A DNA stretch of 64,000 nt from Taeniopygia guttata (lineage: Eukaryota > Chordata > Aves > Passeriformes > Estrildidae), in NCBI RefSeq assembly GCF_048771995.1, contig NC_133027.1:64293501-64357500 (forward strand), in the 5' to 3' direction. Shown here one piece after another: positions 1 through 12,100 of this stretch (the first letter of the stretch is position 1; each line of letters begins with the position of its first letter). A model generated the notes under the pieces. It searched no databases. It saw only the letters and a program-made list of their open reading frames with translations, and had not been told where the DNA came from. The position numbers and the translations under genes were made by a program.

Positions 1-1584
1 TGCTTTAGCTTCTCTCCACATCCCAGTTATCTTGGTTGGACATTACTGAATGAAAAGCAAACGTGCAGGAAGCCCAGCGACTAACAGATATTTAAGGCCA
101 AAAATTATTCTTGTACCTAAAACACTACAGAAGCAGCTGTTCTGTTTTATATGTCCAGGTTCAAAAGGAACAGAAATTGCTTCACAGAATACTGTCAGAA
201 TAGAAATCAAATACAAATGTATCTGTGTGAAACCTGGGCATGTATTTTTAGGTGCACACACCCACACACATACGCAGCCTGAATAGTTCACTCCCCTCCT
301 CTGACACAATCAGGGATGCCTTCAAGAGGAAAATGAGCCCAGACATGTTCCTAACCCAATCTGCCTGTGCCACCCCTATTTTAACTACATACTGTATCAT
401 GTAATGGTTTGAAAATCTTATTTCCGTGACTTTTTCCTTCCTTTACATTCTCACAGTATTACTCTGTTTCTTTTAGCAACACAGTAACACAGCAGATCAA
501 ACCTGAAACTGTGCAGTTTAGTGCTCAGTACCAAAGACTGCAGTAATTATGCTAGGGGAACAGTCTCTACAAAACATTCGTTCTCATTTAGTTTTCCCAC
601 ACTGGTTTAAGGCTTAAACCATAACCTAAGACCCTTCCACAAAGTATCACTATGGAATCACTGCAGTCACTTGCAATCAGCTGATGGCAGCTATTTACAT
701 TCCCATCCCATAGGCAGATACTCATATTTTAAGCAGCAGTTATCCAGAAGGTTTTTCACAATTAACATACAAGTCGTCAGTTTCAAGGTTATTCAAACCA
801 TTTGCAGTATCTTCTTCCAAAATTAAACCTGCACAGCTACAGTGGGCTCTTAAAGAGTCTTTCCAAATCTCCAAATCCCACCCCATGCCTCCTGAACTGT
901 GGCACTCCTTCTCTCCCAGAAATATTTGCTTTACCTTTTGTATGTCCAGATGGCCTTGATCACTTGCATCCTTCCTGAACTTCTCTGTGGCAATACAGAA
1001 AGGCTGAAAAATCATGTTATAAGCGTATGGAGCAAGGCTTGCCAAAATGGAAGATTTCATGATTAGTCAGACTGCTGAAAAACCTTAGACAAGAAGCAAA
1101 GATTTGCAGACAGGTTTCAGCAATGAAGCGTTCTGTCATAACATGGGAAACCCTTCTGCCCTAGGTCCTACCCTGTTGTGTTCTCCCCTCCAGAAGCTCT
1201 TCTGGTATTTCACAGGCATCACAGGGTACTTTTACATTAACAGACTCCACCGAGAAGTGAAGGGTTCAGCACTCTGTTCTCCATTCAGCCTCACAGGCAG
1301 CAGCTGGCACAGCAGACTGGCATTCCTAAAACTGCTCCTGCAGGACTGGCTGTGCTACCGGAGGAGCACTTCTGACATCAACAAAGTGAACAGGACTTCA
1401 GTGTGGCAGGGTGACACATCACACACACCCCACCATGACCCCTGTAGTACAACAGCCTTCAAAATGACAACAACAAAGCTCCATTGTAACTGACACCAAA
1501 AACCTGGTTTACTGTGCCCTTTAAACTTAAAGCAACTGGAGTAATTCAATAAAGAACAAGTGTAAGAAAAAGGTAAAGAACCCA
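1..1584. other. Sequence beyond the HECA 3' end, no gene seen
   Basis: This is AT-rich intergenic sequence with a short CA-rich patch at about 256-272. A minus-strand open frame of 106 codons (740-1060) has splice-like edges but no recognisable homology. In vertebrate synteny TXLNB lies on this side, but no TXLNB exon is recognisable. Confidence 0.5.
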
Positions 1585-1603
1585 CACCATCTGCTGTCTG
1601 GTA

Positions 1604-1609
1604 TTTATT
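1604..1609 (-). terminator. HECA: Candidate distal HECA poly(A) signal
   Basis: AATAAA on the minus strand, with a GT-rich downstream element at about 1570-1585. It is the best-formed hexamer and context seen downstream of the HECA stop. A plus-strand AATAAA also occurs nearby (1548-1553) and could belong to a transcript coming from the other side, but there is no other evidence for one. Confidence 0.45.
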
Positions 1610-4600
1610 ACTTTTTAATACAGAGAACTCACAACAAAATATTCTCTAACAACACATGTAAATTATATCATAACCAATTATTTTAATTTCATCAACATTC
1701 ATTTGCTATGTACATATTCTTCCATCTGCAAAAGTGCAATCCAAGAATGTCTCAACAAGAAACCTTTATGGACAAGTATATTTTTGAGGGGTTTTCTCAC
1801 CAGCGACCTTACAACATGTTTGTCCTTGGTTACTTGGTACAGCAAAATGAGGAATACATGGGAGGGAGGAAAAAAAAAGGAAAAAAGAAAAATATCGGGC
1901 TAGATGCCTCCCTTGTAGGAATATTCATTATTTTTCCAATTAAACTCATTATGAATACCCAGCTCATTACTGGAGATGTTAATGTAAATAGACTATAGGA
2001 TAGTCTGTGGTCTGGCTATAAAACACTGTAGTTTTAATTACTGCAGCATTAGAACAACAATTTCAGGCTGTTCACGTTGGTCAATGTCAAATTACACATT
2101 AGCATGTAAAAGATGTCTATTTTGTTAGTTATGGTTATCAAAATTTATTTGTAGACATCTTAGTGATGAATGAATTCAGCTTTACACATCCAAAATATGA
2201 AGTCTCCCTAAATGCAAGCCTCTCCTATGGAAAGGAAAGTTAACTACTGGAAAGAAAAGCATTTGCACATGCAACTCCTACTGCTATCACAAGGAGCATC
2301 GTGCACTTAAGAAGAGCGGAATGAACCTCCAAATCCAGAGGAGTACATTCTCATTTATAAAACATATTTCAGGCAAATTTAATCTGACAATGGGCCAGCT
2401 TAAAAAGAACACACAGCATCAGAGAAAATAAAGATAATGAAGAATAAACTAGCCAAATAAATAAAGCAAGCAGCTCCCTAGCTTGGGAAGTAATTTCCTT
2501 TATGATGCATTTGTAAGCTCATGACTACTTCCAGTGCTTGTCAAGACAGGAAGCAGAGCAACTGTGGTCTAGTTTAACCTCCAAAGTAGCTATTAGGTCC
2601 CAAAGAAGGTGCATTTGCACTTCTGCTTCAGTAAAGCCCAGGAAATTCTCCTGGCCAAAGGTGAAGGCTGACTGCTTGACTGGAATCTGCATGTTAGAGA
2701 AAATCATGCATTTTCCAGTGACTCAAGACCAGCTTTCAGCACCAACAAGAAGCAGGGAAAGTCTTTACAAATTAAAGATAATTTACTTTGGAGGGAAAGT
2801 TCAGAAGAACCTTTCTGTAGCTCAGCTGGTTTCCACTGAGGATCATTTTTACAGTGCTATATATGCTGCTAGTCTCCAGCTGAGAGATGTGTTTTACAAG
2901 AAAATATGCATTCCTTAAGCAGTAAGTAAGACTCAACAGCAGAATTAAAAGGAAAAGCTGGCAAAGAACTAAACTGCTTTCTTAGAGAGATTTATATGTA
3001 ATTCCTCGTCAGTGTTACAACTTTAAATGTGCTTTTCCCTTCCCATTTTCTCAGTCTGTTCCATTCCTGGTTTTGACTTGGATGTATTACACAATCTCTC
3101 AAATACTTATTTTTAAAGCTGACCATATTTCCTTTATTCCACGTCTACTCATTTTTGATTGCCACACATACAGGTCTAGAGAGGCATCCAAGAACGTAAA
3201 GGGCAGAACTGCAAATTAAGCTACTCTAAGGGACGCAAATGAACAAGTATTTAGGACAACTCCAGAGCCCACTTCTCCCCTACCAAGTGCACTGTACAGT
3301 GACACCTCCTCCCAACACTGTACAAAAAAAGTGGGCACACAATGCCATGTATCCTGTGTGGGAGCTCACACCCCAGACTCATAATGTGTGACTGGCACTG
3401 AAGACTGGACCTACAATAAGAGAAGTATGCTTTAATTGCTTAATTACAGGAGCTTTGTCTTTGCTGTGTGATTTCAGGTCGCTGTGACAGCCGCTGTTTT
3501 CTGTCTGGTCTGGTTCTCACAGGACTGCCAGGCAACACAACTCCAACCTTGTTAGCCATCCTAACTCCAGCAGGTTGCTCAACACACCATCAAAGCTGCA
3601 GGGCTCAACCTTCTGGAGGAGTTAATCCAAATTATAATTCCATTGCTCTTCACAAAGGAAGTCTACAGTGCACAGCTAATTAGGTTTTATCTGCAAGAAA
3701 TCTCCTTCCTGCCCAGGTATGCCCAGGCCAGGTCCTGTTCCTAGGGACAGTGGGTGCAGAACTGGTCTCACTGCATCTGGGCTTCACATAACTTTGTAGT
3801 AGCCATGAAAGGACGTGTGAGAAGTCTCTCAATGTCTTTCCTGTAATTCTGCCAGAAGAAGAAACAGGTTTTCCCAAAACTGCTGCCAACAGGACAACTG
3901 CACAAAACCCCAAGAACGTGCTCCAGACCCGAAACCAAGCCCAGGAACTTGTACAAAGGAGAGCAGTGGTGAAGGCTACCACAGCCTGCTAACATGGCAG
4001 TTCAGAGCAGCGCTGGACCGCATGAGCTGGGTGGCACCCAAGGACATTGCCACTCAAACTGTGCCAACAGAATTGCTCTGTGCAGCTTGGGTATTACTTG
4101 AAGGATAGTTAATGTTAAAAAGAGCTAATTCTGCAGTGGAGGCAGCCAGGAAATAAAACCCTGAACTCAGCATTTTTACACACAAAGAAACATGGATATT
4201 CAACTTGAGTTTTATGTGCATGATAATTTCTTAATTCGGTAGTAAGTGTAATTCTCAATCCAACATAGGAAAAAACCACTATTTTGGCTTCTGACTTTTT
4301 TGTTTTCTTTCCCAGGATGGCAGACTATCAGGGCCATTTTAACAGATACACTCTAAAAAGATTCTAATTTGGAAAAACAAAATACTTCAGAAGAAACAAA
4401 AAAAAAATCCCACCGTGTAAACAGAAAAAACCCCCACACTTCTCCAGTGGACAAACACTTCATAAATACACTATCGAGAAAAGCAAAAAAACCAATGTCC
4501 CTTAAATCTCAACCGATTTGAGAAACCAAGCAAAAGATTAATGACCTATTTTGAAAAATTTGTTTAAGGAAGGGAGAAATGGGAGTCAAGAAACAACAAC

Positions 4601-4759
4601 TGCAGAGTCTACAGGGCCAAGCTCTCTGATACAAATTCACTGCTTAATGCAGTGTATTATGTACAGCACAGAGGCATGCTAAGTTTGCTTTCTTAAAACA
4701 TCTCCTTGTTTTTAGATCCTAGACTGAACACAATTTTGAAAGAAGATGCACCAATTAAT

Positions 4760-5080
4760 TGTTTTAAAAAGTGATGACCTGTGGGTATTCTCAGTTCAGT
4801 CAGAGAGAAAACAAAGGTTTCTAACCAGGCAGAAGCCTGGGAAACAGTTGAGAAAGAATGTAAATAATTCTTTGTCTCTCTTGTTCAGATTGTTTATACA
4901 TAAGTTCTGCCACTGTGTGTCATTCACTGCACACCAATGGTATGCGATGTTTTTACTTCAGGACCAATAGAATGGGTCTAGGCTATACTCTCTATAAAAG
5001 AGAGATGTATTTGAAATAAATCAGAGTTTTACTCTCAAACCTTCTGATGTGGAGTCCTTTCATACCGTCCTGCCTCAACA
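4760..5080 (+). mobile_element. Solo LTR-like element of an endogenous retrovirus family
   Basis: The block has the order expected of an LTR read on the plus strand: two CCAAT motifs (about 4934 and 4963), a TATA box (tataaaa, 4993-4999), AATAAA (5015-5020) and a GT-rich tail (about 5041-5060). Its possible ends are TGTT at 4760 and AACA at 5080, a four-base terminal inverted repeat. No gag/pol-like frame or primer-binding site follows, so if it is real it is a solo LTR. I could not find a matching target-site duplication, so the 5' boundary is uncertain. It lies antisense within the probable HECA 3' UTR. Confidence 0.5.
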
Positions 5081-6023
5081 GTGTCACAGTACCTGTAAGC
5101 TCATACAGGTCTGAGGGCCCAGACCCCACCTCATGGTTCTCCTTCCACACCAGCCACACCAGCCTGCAGCAGACAGCAAAGCCTCAGTCCCAGCAGGCAC
5201 ACACAATCGCATCCCTGTTCAGCTCAGCCAGCTCCTTCCCTAAAATGTCTGTGAAGAAATACCTTTAAATAAAGCATTTTAAGATCTCCAGGCTTGTTTT
5301 GGTATGAGCAGGTGACCCAGCTGAGCACATGACAGCCCTGTTGGAAGCAGCACTACTGCCTGCACTGTAAGTCAGTGAGGGCAATGCACATCAAACATAC
5401 ACAGCAGGAAGACGTGATGCTGAAAGAATTCATTCAAGATTGCATTTTCTGGCACACATTTACATTCACTTGTCATGATACCTCAGTTTACCCTGGTCAT
5501 GGAAAATCTGAAAGAAAGCCTGCCGAGGGGACTGGCAACAAAGGGCCAGCTCCTGCACCCCTGGGAACCAATGCAAAAGGCTGAACGAATTCAACAGCAA
5601 CAGAAACATTTCTTTCCAAGGATTTCCCATTTCCACCAAGCTGGAGGAACAACCCTATGCAATTACCCATTTTCCAACTGGACATATTTCTCTGTCCTTT
5701 ATGTCTCCCCACACCCTTCCTATAAACTGTATTACAACTATACAAAAAATAAACCCAAATGATTTTTAGCTGAACTTTACCCCACACACGGGATATATCA
5801 AAAGGCCATTAAATTGGCTTGCCTCCAACCTTCACAGAGATCTTGTCAGGAGGATTCTGGTTTTAACAACATGTATATATACATATTAATATGTACACTG
5901 ACAAAGAAGCTGCTCTTTCAGTTAGAAAAGAAATTAGATTTCATCACAGAATGAATCCTATAAAAAGATATGTAATAAAGTTGAAATACCCATAAAATAG
6001 CTATTACTAAAGCAAAGCTTTCG

Positions 6024-6188
6024 TCAATAAGCCTCCAAAACTTTAAATGAAGAAAATGGCTTCACAAAGTGGTAGTCTAGATTTCCACAGTGAGGACATT
6101 GCTGGACGTTGCTGTATTCAGAGAAATACTGCATGCCAATCCGCACATCTATTACTGGCTTCCCACAGTGCTTACAGTTCAGTCGAGC
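6024..6188 (-). CDS. HECA: HECA coding exon 4 (C terminus, stop)
   Basis: This exon gives the final 54 residues plus TGA. The acceptor is TTTTTTACAG|GCTCGA. It begins ARLNCKHCGKPVIDVRIGMQ and ends FSSFKVLEAY. The CKHC and CPHC motifs (C481/C484 and C507/C510) form a likely zinc-ribbon-like knuckle. The stop codon is the complement of bases 6024-6026, and a long 3' UTR follows toward lower coordinates. Confidence 0.97.
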   Translation of the reverse strand, partial: ARLNCKHCGKPVIDVRIGMQYFSEYSNVQQCPHCGNLDYHFVKPFSSFKVLEAY

Positions 6189-9100
6189 CTGTAAAAAACA
6201 AAGAAACAAACAAAAAAATCTTTTTGAAATAACGACACTCCCCTCAGCTTCTCACCTCTGGAAAAGAAGGTGCCAGAGAGCAGGAGAAGGGGTCAGTCAG
6301 GAAACTGGCAGTAATGGGATGTGCCGGTAAGGACATTCCTCACCTGGACTGGGAACTTGCAGGCACACACTGTGCCTTTCAGATTAAAGACCACCACCAA
6401 ATTCTGGGGAGTGAGTCACCTCCCAGCTCTGACTGATGGAAGGTAGAGAATTTCAAGGTTTATTTTGTGCTGCTTAATCTCTGAATCAATACCTCAACCC
6501 CCAGCACAAGACGTGGTGTCCCAATAAATCATTAATGAAGTAACAAAGCAAAGAGAGAAATTTCATATTTGTGCCATACAATCCAACCATTTAGGTTGAC
6601 ATTTGAACATCATCTGTCTATGGAAATACATCAGCATTTTAATCTTTTGGCTTAACAAATTTATAACTTGATCTACTTTATCAGCACAACATGGTATTGT
6701 GTCACTTTAAGTGTCTATTTAAACATTTGTAATACATATCAGGTTATACAAACTAAACATCACTTCAATACACAAACTATTCTACAAAGTACAACTGAGA
6801 AAGAAGCAACATTAACTGGGTGGATATGAGAAATAATTCAAGGTCATAGGTGAGGATGGACAGAGCTATTAATATTCAGCTATTGCAAAAAAAGTGAGAC
6901 TTCAGAAGAAATCTAGCTGAGAAAAATAGCCCATCTGATACAAAGAAAGCAACAGGCAGCATGAAAGCACAGCAAGCCCTTTGGAATAATCACGAGAAGC
7001 AGAAAGGATTTGAGACTGTAAAGAAGTTAAAGAGTAAAAATGGCAAATGAGCAGCGAGGGCCTGAGCTGCACCACAGTTTAACCTCACAGCACAGTACAC
7101 TAATGAAAGCTTCAGCTCTCCACTGAAAAGAACAAAAAGTATTGTCTAGGCCATCTTGATTTAAGAGTTTTCCTGGATGAGGAGAGGAGGAAATTATTAA
7201 AGTACTATCCCTGTTGAGACCAGACTCAAAAAGAAAAAAATCACAAGTTTCACTGTAATCTGCTCTGCTTGAAAAGCAAAAATTTTAAGAAATACAATCT
7301 ACTAGGTTATGAATTTTTATGGAATTCTTAACCAAAGTGTTTTCTCCTTTACTACTGTCCAGCACATCAGTTAAGAGTTAGTAATCTGACAGTGGTTCCA
7401 GTTTATTACTCTACATGCAAATTTGTGATGTAGAATTAAGTATTTTGAAGTAAGGCATGAAATTATTCAAAATAAATCCAGAAAGGCAATTTGGAATTAT
7501 ATTACATACCATATTTAAATGTCATTCTTCTGTATACACAGAACCATCTGTAACAATCATGGTGAAACAATAATGCTTATTATCTGGCAATCACAGCCAC
7601 TCCAGCTAATGCTTTTACAGCAAGTTCTTATACCATGTACTGTCACACTGTCCATTAATCATATAATTAAGGCTCTTGTATAATGAGCTCTCAAATATCT
7701 CCTTGTACATTCAAGAGAAGCAATTCAGATTTGAAGCTGCTGACTTTTAGGTAGCAAGTTAGTACCAGAGCTTTCCTTACTTTTAAAAATTCCTATTTTT
7801 AGAAGAAAGTTACAGCCTCAAGAGACACTAAATTTGGAGGTAATGTATCAGTCTGTAGTTGTAATTGCTACCAATGTCACCTTAACCAGCAGCAGCAATA
7901 TCATTTCTCTTTTGAGAAACACATTTTGGTAAATATATTAAATTTAAAATAAATGGTCCGTTTGCATATTGACAAACTGGTATTTCAGATGGCTTTAAAG
8001 TATGCACATTACCATGAAGTGATCCCAGTTTGAATGGGTGTATCTCTGCAAGGCTCCCCTCCTGACCCGCTATCTCCATCTGTGTGTCCCAGCAAGGATA
8101 TGGAGTCATTCCCAGGCAGATGTTTTTTCATAGCTGCCTACCCCTACCTGCACAGCAGAAGTGCTCTGTCCATCAGGACAGCTAATTCTCTGGAATGCAA
8201 ACAATCCTGCTGTCTCAGGCACACTCTGGAGTAGCCCCAGGCCTTGGATCTTCCTCTCTCAAGGCACAGATTAGGCGAGTGTTTAATGAACACAAAGTTG
8301 CTTCAGGCTATGGTGGGTGAGTGCCATCACCAAGGTCAGCCACAACAAAGATTAAGGAGAGCTGAGTAACCTCCAAGCACAAAGACACTTCGGATCTTTC
8401 AGTTCCCTTGGCACTTTTTTGCTACAATGATGATAAAACACAATTTATGAACTAAAAAACCCTGGAAACATGAAACGTCTGCTCAAAATGTGGAACTATA
8501 CCTGACACTAGTGATGCTAGTGATGAAGCATCAGATTTAATTTCCAATGCATTTAAAGGGGGCTTTATTTAAAAACATAAGTGTATTAACCACTGACCCT
8601 TGCAATGACTTTAGTCTAGCTAAAGGCCATTGTACCTTTGAAGACTAAGGGACAGAGACCTGTCAGCCCTCCTGTATTGCTCTCATAGGTACAGGCTTGA
8701 AAGGAAGGATGGAAGGAGGAAAGGGAGAAAAGACACACAAGCTTCACTTTATCTAATCAGTTAGAATTTCACCTTATGAGTCTTACTTATGTATGGTACT
8801 AACCTGACAACAGGGAGATGCTGCCAGAATATCGTAGGTATACATAGTGCCCAGCTGATGCCAGCTTCCATCCCATCGGGACTTGCACTTAATGCAGATA
8901 ATTTTGTGAACCCCTTCTAAGCAGTCTACACAAACAGCATAGAGATGCATAAGCCTTCCTGTGGACAGAAAAGACACATCTTAAATAGCAGAAAAGATTA
9001 AAACAGACATTTTCTGCAATGTGATATCTGACCTTTAGTGATACAAATCACATATTTATTTTTTTTCTCTATAAGACTGAATGATAAAGTAAAAAGTACT

Positions 9101-12100
9101 TCTCTATAGGAAATACACAGGGCTTGACTGGAGCTATGTAGCATTTAGGAATTAGTCATCATCGTGCCCACTCTCCCTTACATCATTTGCTGGCAAGGCA
9201 GAATATTTTATAAAAGGAGTTGCTAAACCTCCAAGAAGTGATGCCAGGTTAAGCTGTAAAATCAGCTACTGTGTTTCCAAAACCAGAATATTGCCCTAGC
9301 TTCATCCCCACCTGACATAAGAAGTGGAGAAGTGCTGAATCTTATTAGCAAACTTGGTACAGATTAATTTAACAATTTGCTGGTATCTTCCAGCAAAGAG
9401 GGAACCAACGACCTAATTAACAGTCCCCATGGAAAAGAAGCAACAGTCAGAAGAGCAAATTTTTTTCATGTACTTTCTTCTGACTGTTCAGTAACAACAA
9501 GTATATTTACATTATATACAGCACATACAAAGACTTTAACATGCCATTCCGAACTATCAATATAATGAGCCCTGTCATCACCTTAGGCTCTGTATGCACA
9601 ATGCTTTCAAAGCCTCAGTTACATTTATGTCCATAAAAAACAAGTGGTTCACACTTGGAAATCAAATATTTTCACTACATACATGTGATTGAACTAACCA
9701 ATGCAAAATCTGAGATCGACTTTCACAAAAAAACAAAATTTCAACATAAATTATAAAGATCTGGTACAGAGATTATGCCTGACTTGTATGACTAAATTGA
9801 TTTGCAATTTAATAGTTGGCTATTAGAAGTGGCCTGACACCAAGTACTAATCCTATAACATACCATATTTTGCACTGCTATGTAAGACAGAGCTAACATA
9901 CCAGATTTTGCACTGCTATGTAAGAGCTAAGCAGTAGTGAAATTACAGAACAGCAACAAAACAGGCCTGTGCTCAACATGTGTTCACCTTGGATTGCAAT
10001 TTGTGCTCTTTAGCATCAAAGCACTGAACACATCACAAACTGTAATTCAACATACCCATATCTTGTAACTCTTCTACAAAAATGGGAACAAAATATTAGT
10101 AATTTATGATTAGTCTATACAAGACACAAAATTAATAGTCTGTGTTTTTACTTGTTTTGGTTTTTAAGCCAACTATTTTAGAAAAACAAGAAAAAGAGAT
10201 TCTTCTTAAAATATACATACAAATCACACTTACTAGCGTGAGCTGGTAAAAATTTAGTTATTCTACACTGGCATGTTCAGCTCTAGAAAACATGATGGGA
10301 TGAAACTAAAATGTATGTAATATACATATAACATATATAATTAACTCTGTTCCTAAAGCGAACACTCAAGAGTGGTAATGTTCAAACAACTCCATGCACA
10401 ACAGTTGTGCTGAGCAGGAAGATAAATATCTTTCCCCATCTGAAGTTCTGCACCATTTTTGGCACTTTAAATACTACATTCCCCCATCATTTAATTTTCA
10501 GGATACTTTTTGTATTGGAAATGAGGCAATATCTTAAACATGCCTGAAGTAACACAAATGACTTTCTGTACTGAAAAGAAAATAACAGCCTGGAATAGCA
10601 CCTTGCAGCTTAATTTCACTTCAGAGAGTATTTCTGGTAAAAAACCATCTTACCCAGGACAAGGAAGCAAAAATTTTAACAATTAATTATTCACAGCAAC
10701 TTGTCTAAACAAGTTTTTCAGATATATCATCCAACAGTTAAGAAATAATTAAGGTAAAAAAAAAAATCGCTTCACAGTTTCATTCGTAGAGGCAAATGTT
10801 AACAAACAATGAGTTTCACTATTATTACTAAAGCAGCTTTTTATACTGAAAAAAATCACAAGCACATTGTGTGACTCCCCATCAAAGCAAGTAAGCATAG
10901 TTATCTCACATAGGTATATTCTGCTTATCCTGGAACTTTTCTGGCTTGTATATTTGCCAGTTGTTTTTTCCCCTTCAGGTACATTAGGCAAGACAGAAAC
11001 AATAATGTCAGCATGAATACAGTTTAGTGACTTAGTGCATAGTGATTTAAGGAAAGAAAAAAAAAATAAAATACAAAGTTTACTGAGCAAAGGTATGTTA
11101 CATAACACATATTATGACCATGCATGGTATACAATGTATTTTATTGAAAGGTGAGAAACTTTAATGTTAAAATACCTCTGGTTAATCCCTTACCAACACA
11201 CTTTCCAACATATAATTCTATGCTTTTGGCCACCAGACTTGGAATACATTCTCTGAATTATTTTAGCCATGATGACTGCCAGCAGGTTGCAGGACAGGCA
11301 CATCCAGCCATGTACCACCCTGATCACTTAAATTTGGGCCACAGCTTTCAGGAACAGCTGAAGCTCATGCTGGCCCACATCCATTTGTCTCTCTAAGAGG
11401 GAAAAAAGAAACATGTGCAATGGTCTCAACTCATCTGAGAGGTAGGACATAATCAAGCACCTGCAAGTTTGGAAATAAGTCTAAAACCTTCACTGCTACA
11501 CTGCTTCTTTAACACACCATATTAAAAGCTGACTCTTACTACATCCAACCTCTCCAGGCCTATGTTAACACAGGCCAGACTACAGCCTTTTCTGTATTTA
11601 AGAAATAATACTTTGCTATAAAACAAAACTGATACTCTAGTCTAAAAGCAGATGAGAGGTACATCACCCTCATCAGTGGTACAAATACAACTTCCACCCA
11701 GGCTGCAGCACAGCAGAAAAGGTTCTTTAAAAAGTTGATGTGCATCTTGGAATAAAGTTCCCAAGAGATACATGAGCATGCTTAAGCTCCAGAGCAGACT
11801 GGCTGGAAAAGCTTCTCATGGTCTACCTAGAAATTGGATAAGAACTTGTTTAGTTGTAAGCCCAAACACAAGGCATGGATCTTTCTATACGGCATCTTTC
11901 TATACAACATTCTAAAGGTTTCAATCTGATCCACATGAATATTTTGGACATTACTTCAAGCTTTACAGAACTGCTTAAAAATACACAACCGGGGTGAAAA
12001 TCTGTAATGGCAGGGACAGGGCACAGAAGGCAGTTCCATCATTTAATGAAACCTAGTATGACTGACAGACAACCTGTACCTTGAAGGTGACAGGGAACAT

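Larger units (their letters stand above)
1585..6023 (-). other. HECA: Probable HECA 3' UTR
   Basis: The interval runs from the HECA stop codon down to the best-formed poly(A) signal on the minus strand (AATAAA, complement of 1604-1609). That signal is followed within about 20 nt by a GT-rich stretch (GGTGTGGGTTC). No AATAAA occurs on the minus strand between 5080 and 6023, so the transcript must run some distance. Two internal AATAAA hexamers (complements of 3133-3138 and 2144-2149) could give shorter forms. The sequence is AT-rich and non-coding. Its end is inferred, not proven, and an LTR-like block lies inside it. Confidence 0.5.

Noticed and set aside
1-1584. 3' exon of TXLNB, expected here from vertebrate synteny
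   Set aside because: No coiled-coil or taxilin-like frame is visible on either strand in this stretch.
12039-12079. Extension of the HECA exon 2 frame past its donor (ending in LSVILGFIK)
   Set aside because: The donor CTTCAAG|GTACAG and the exact continuation in exon 3 show that this is intron read-through. An intron-retention isoform is possible but unsupported.
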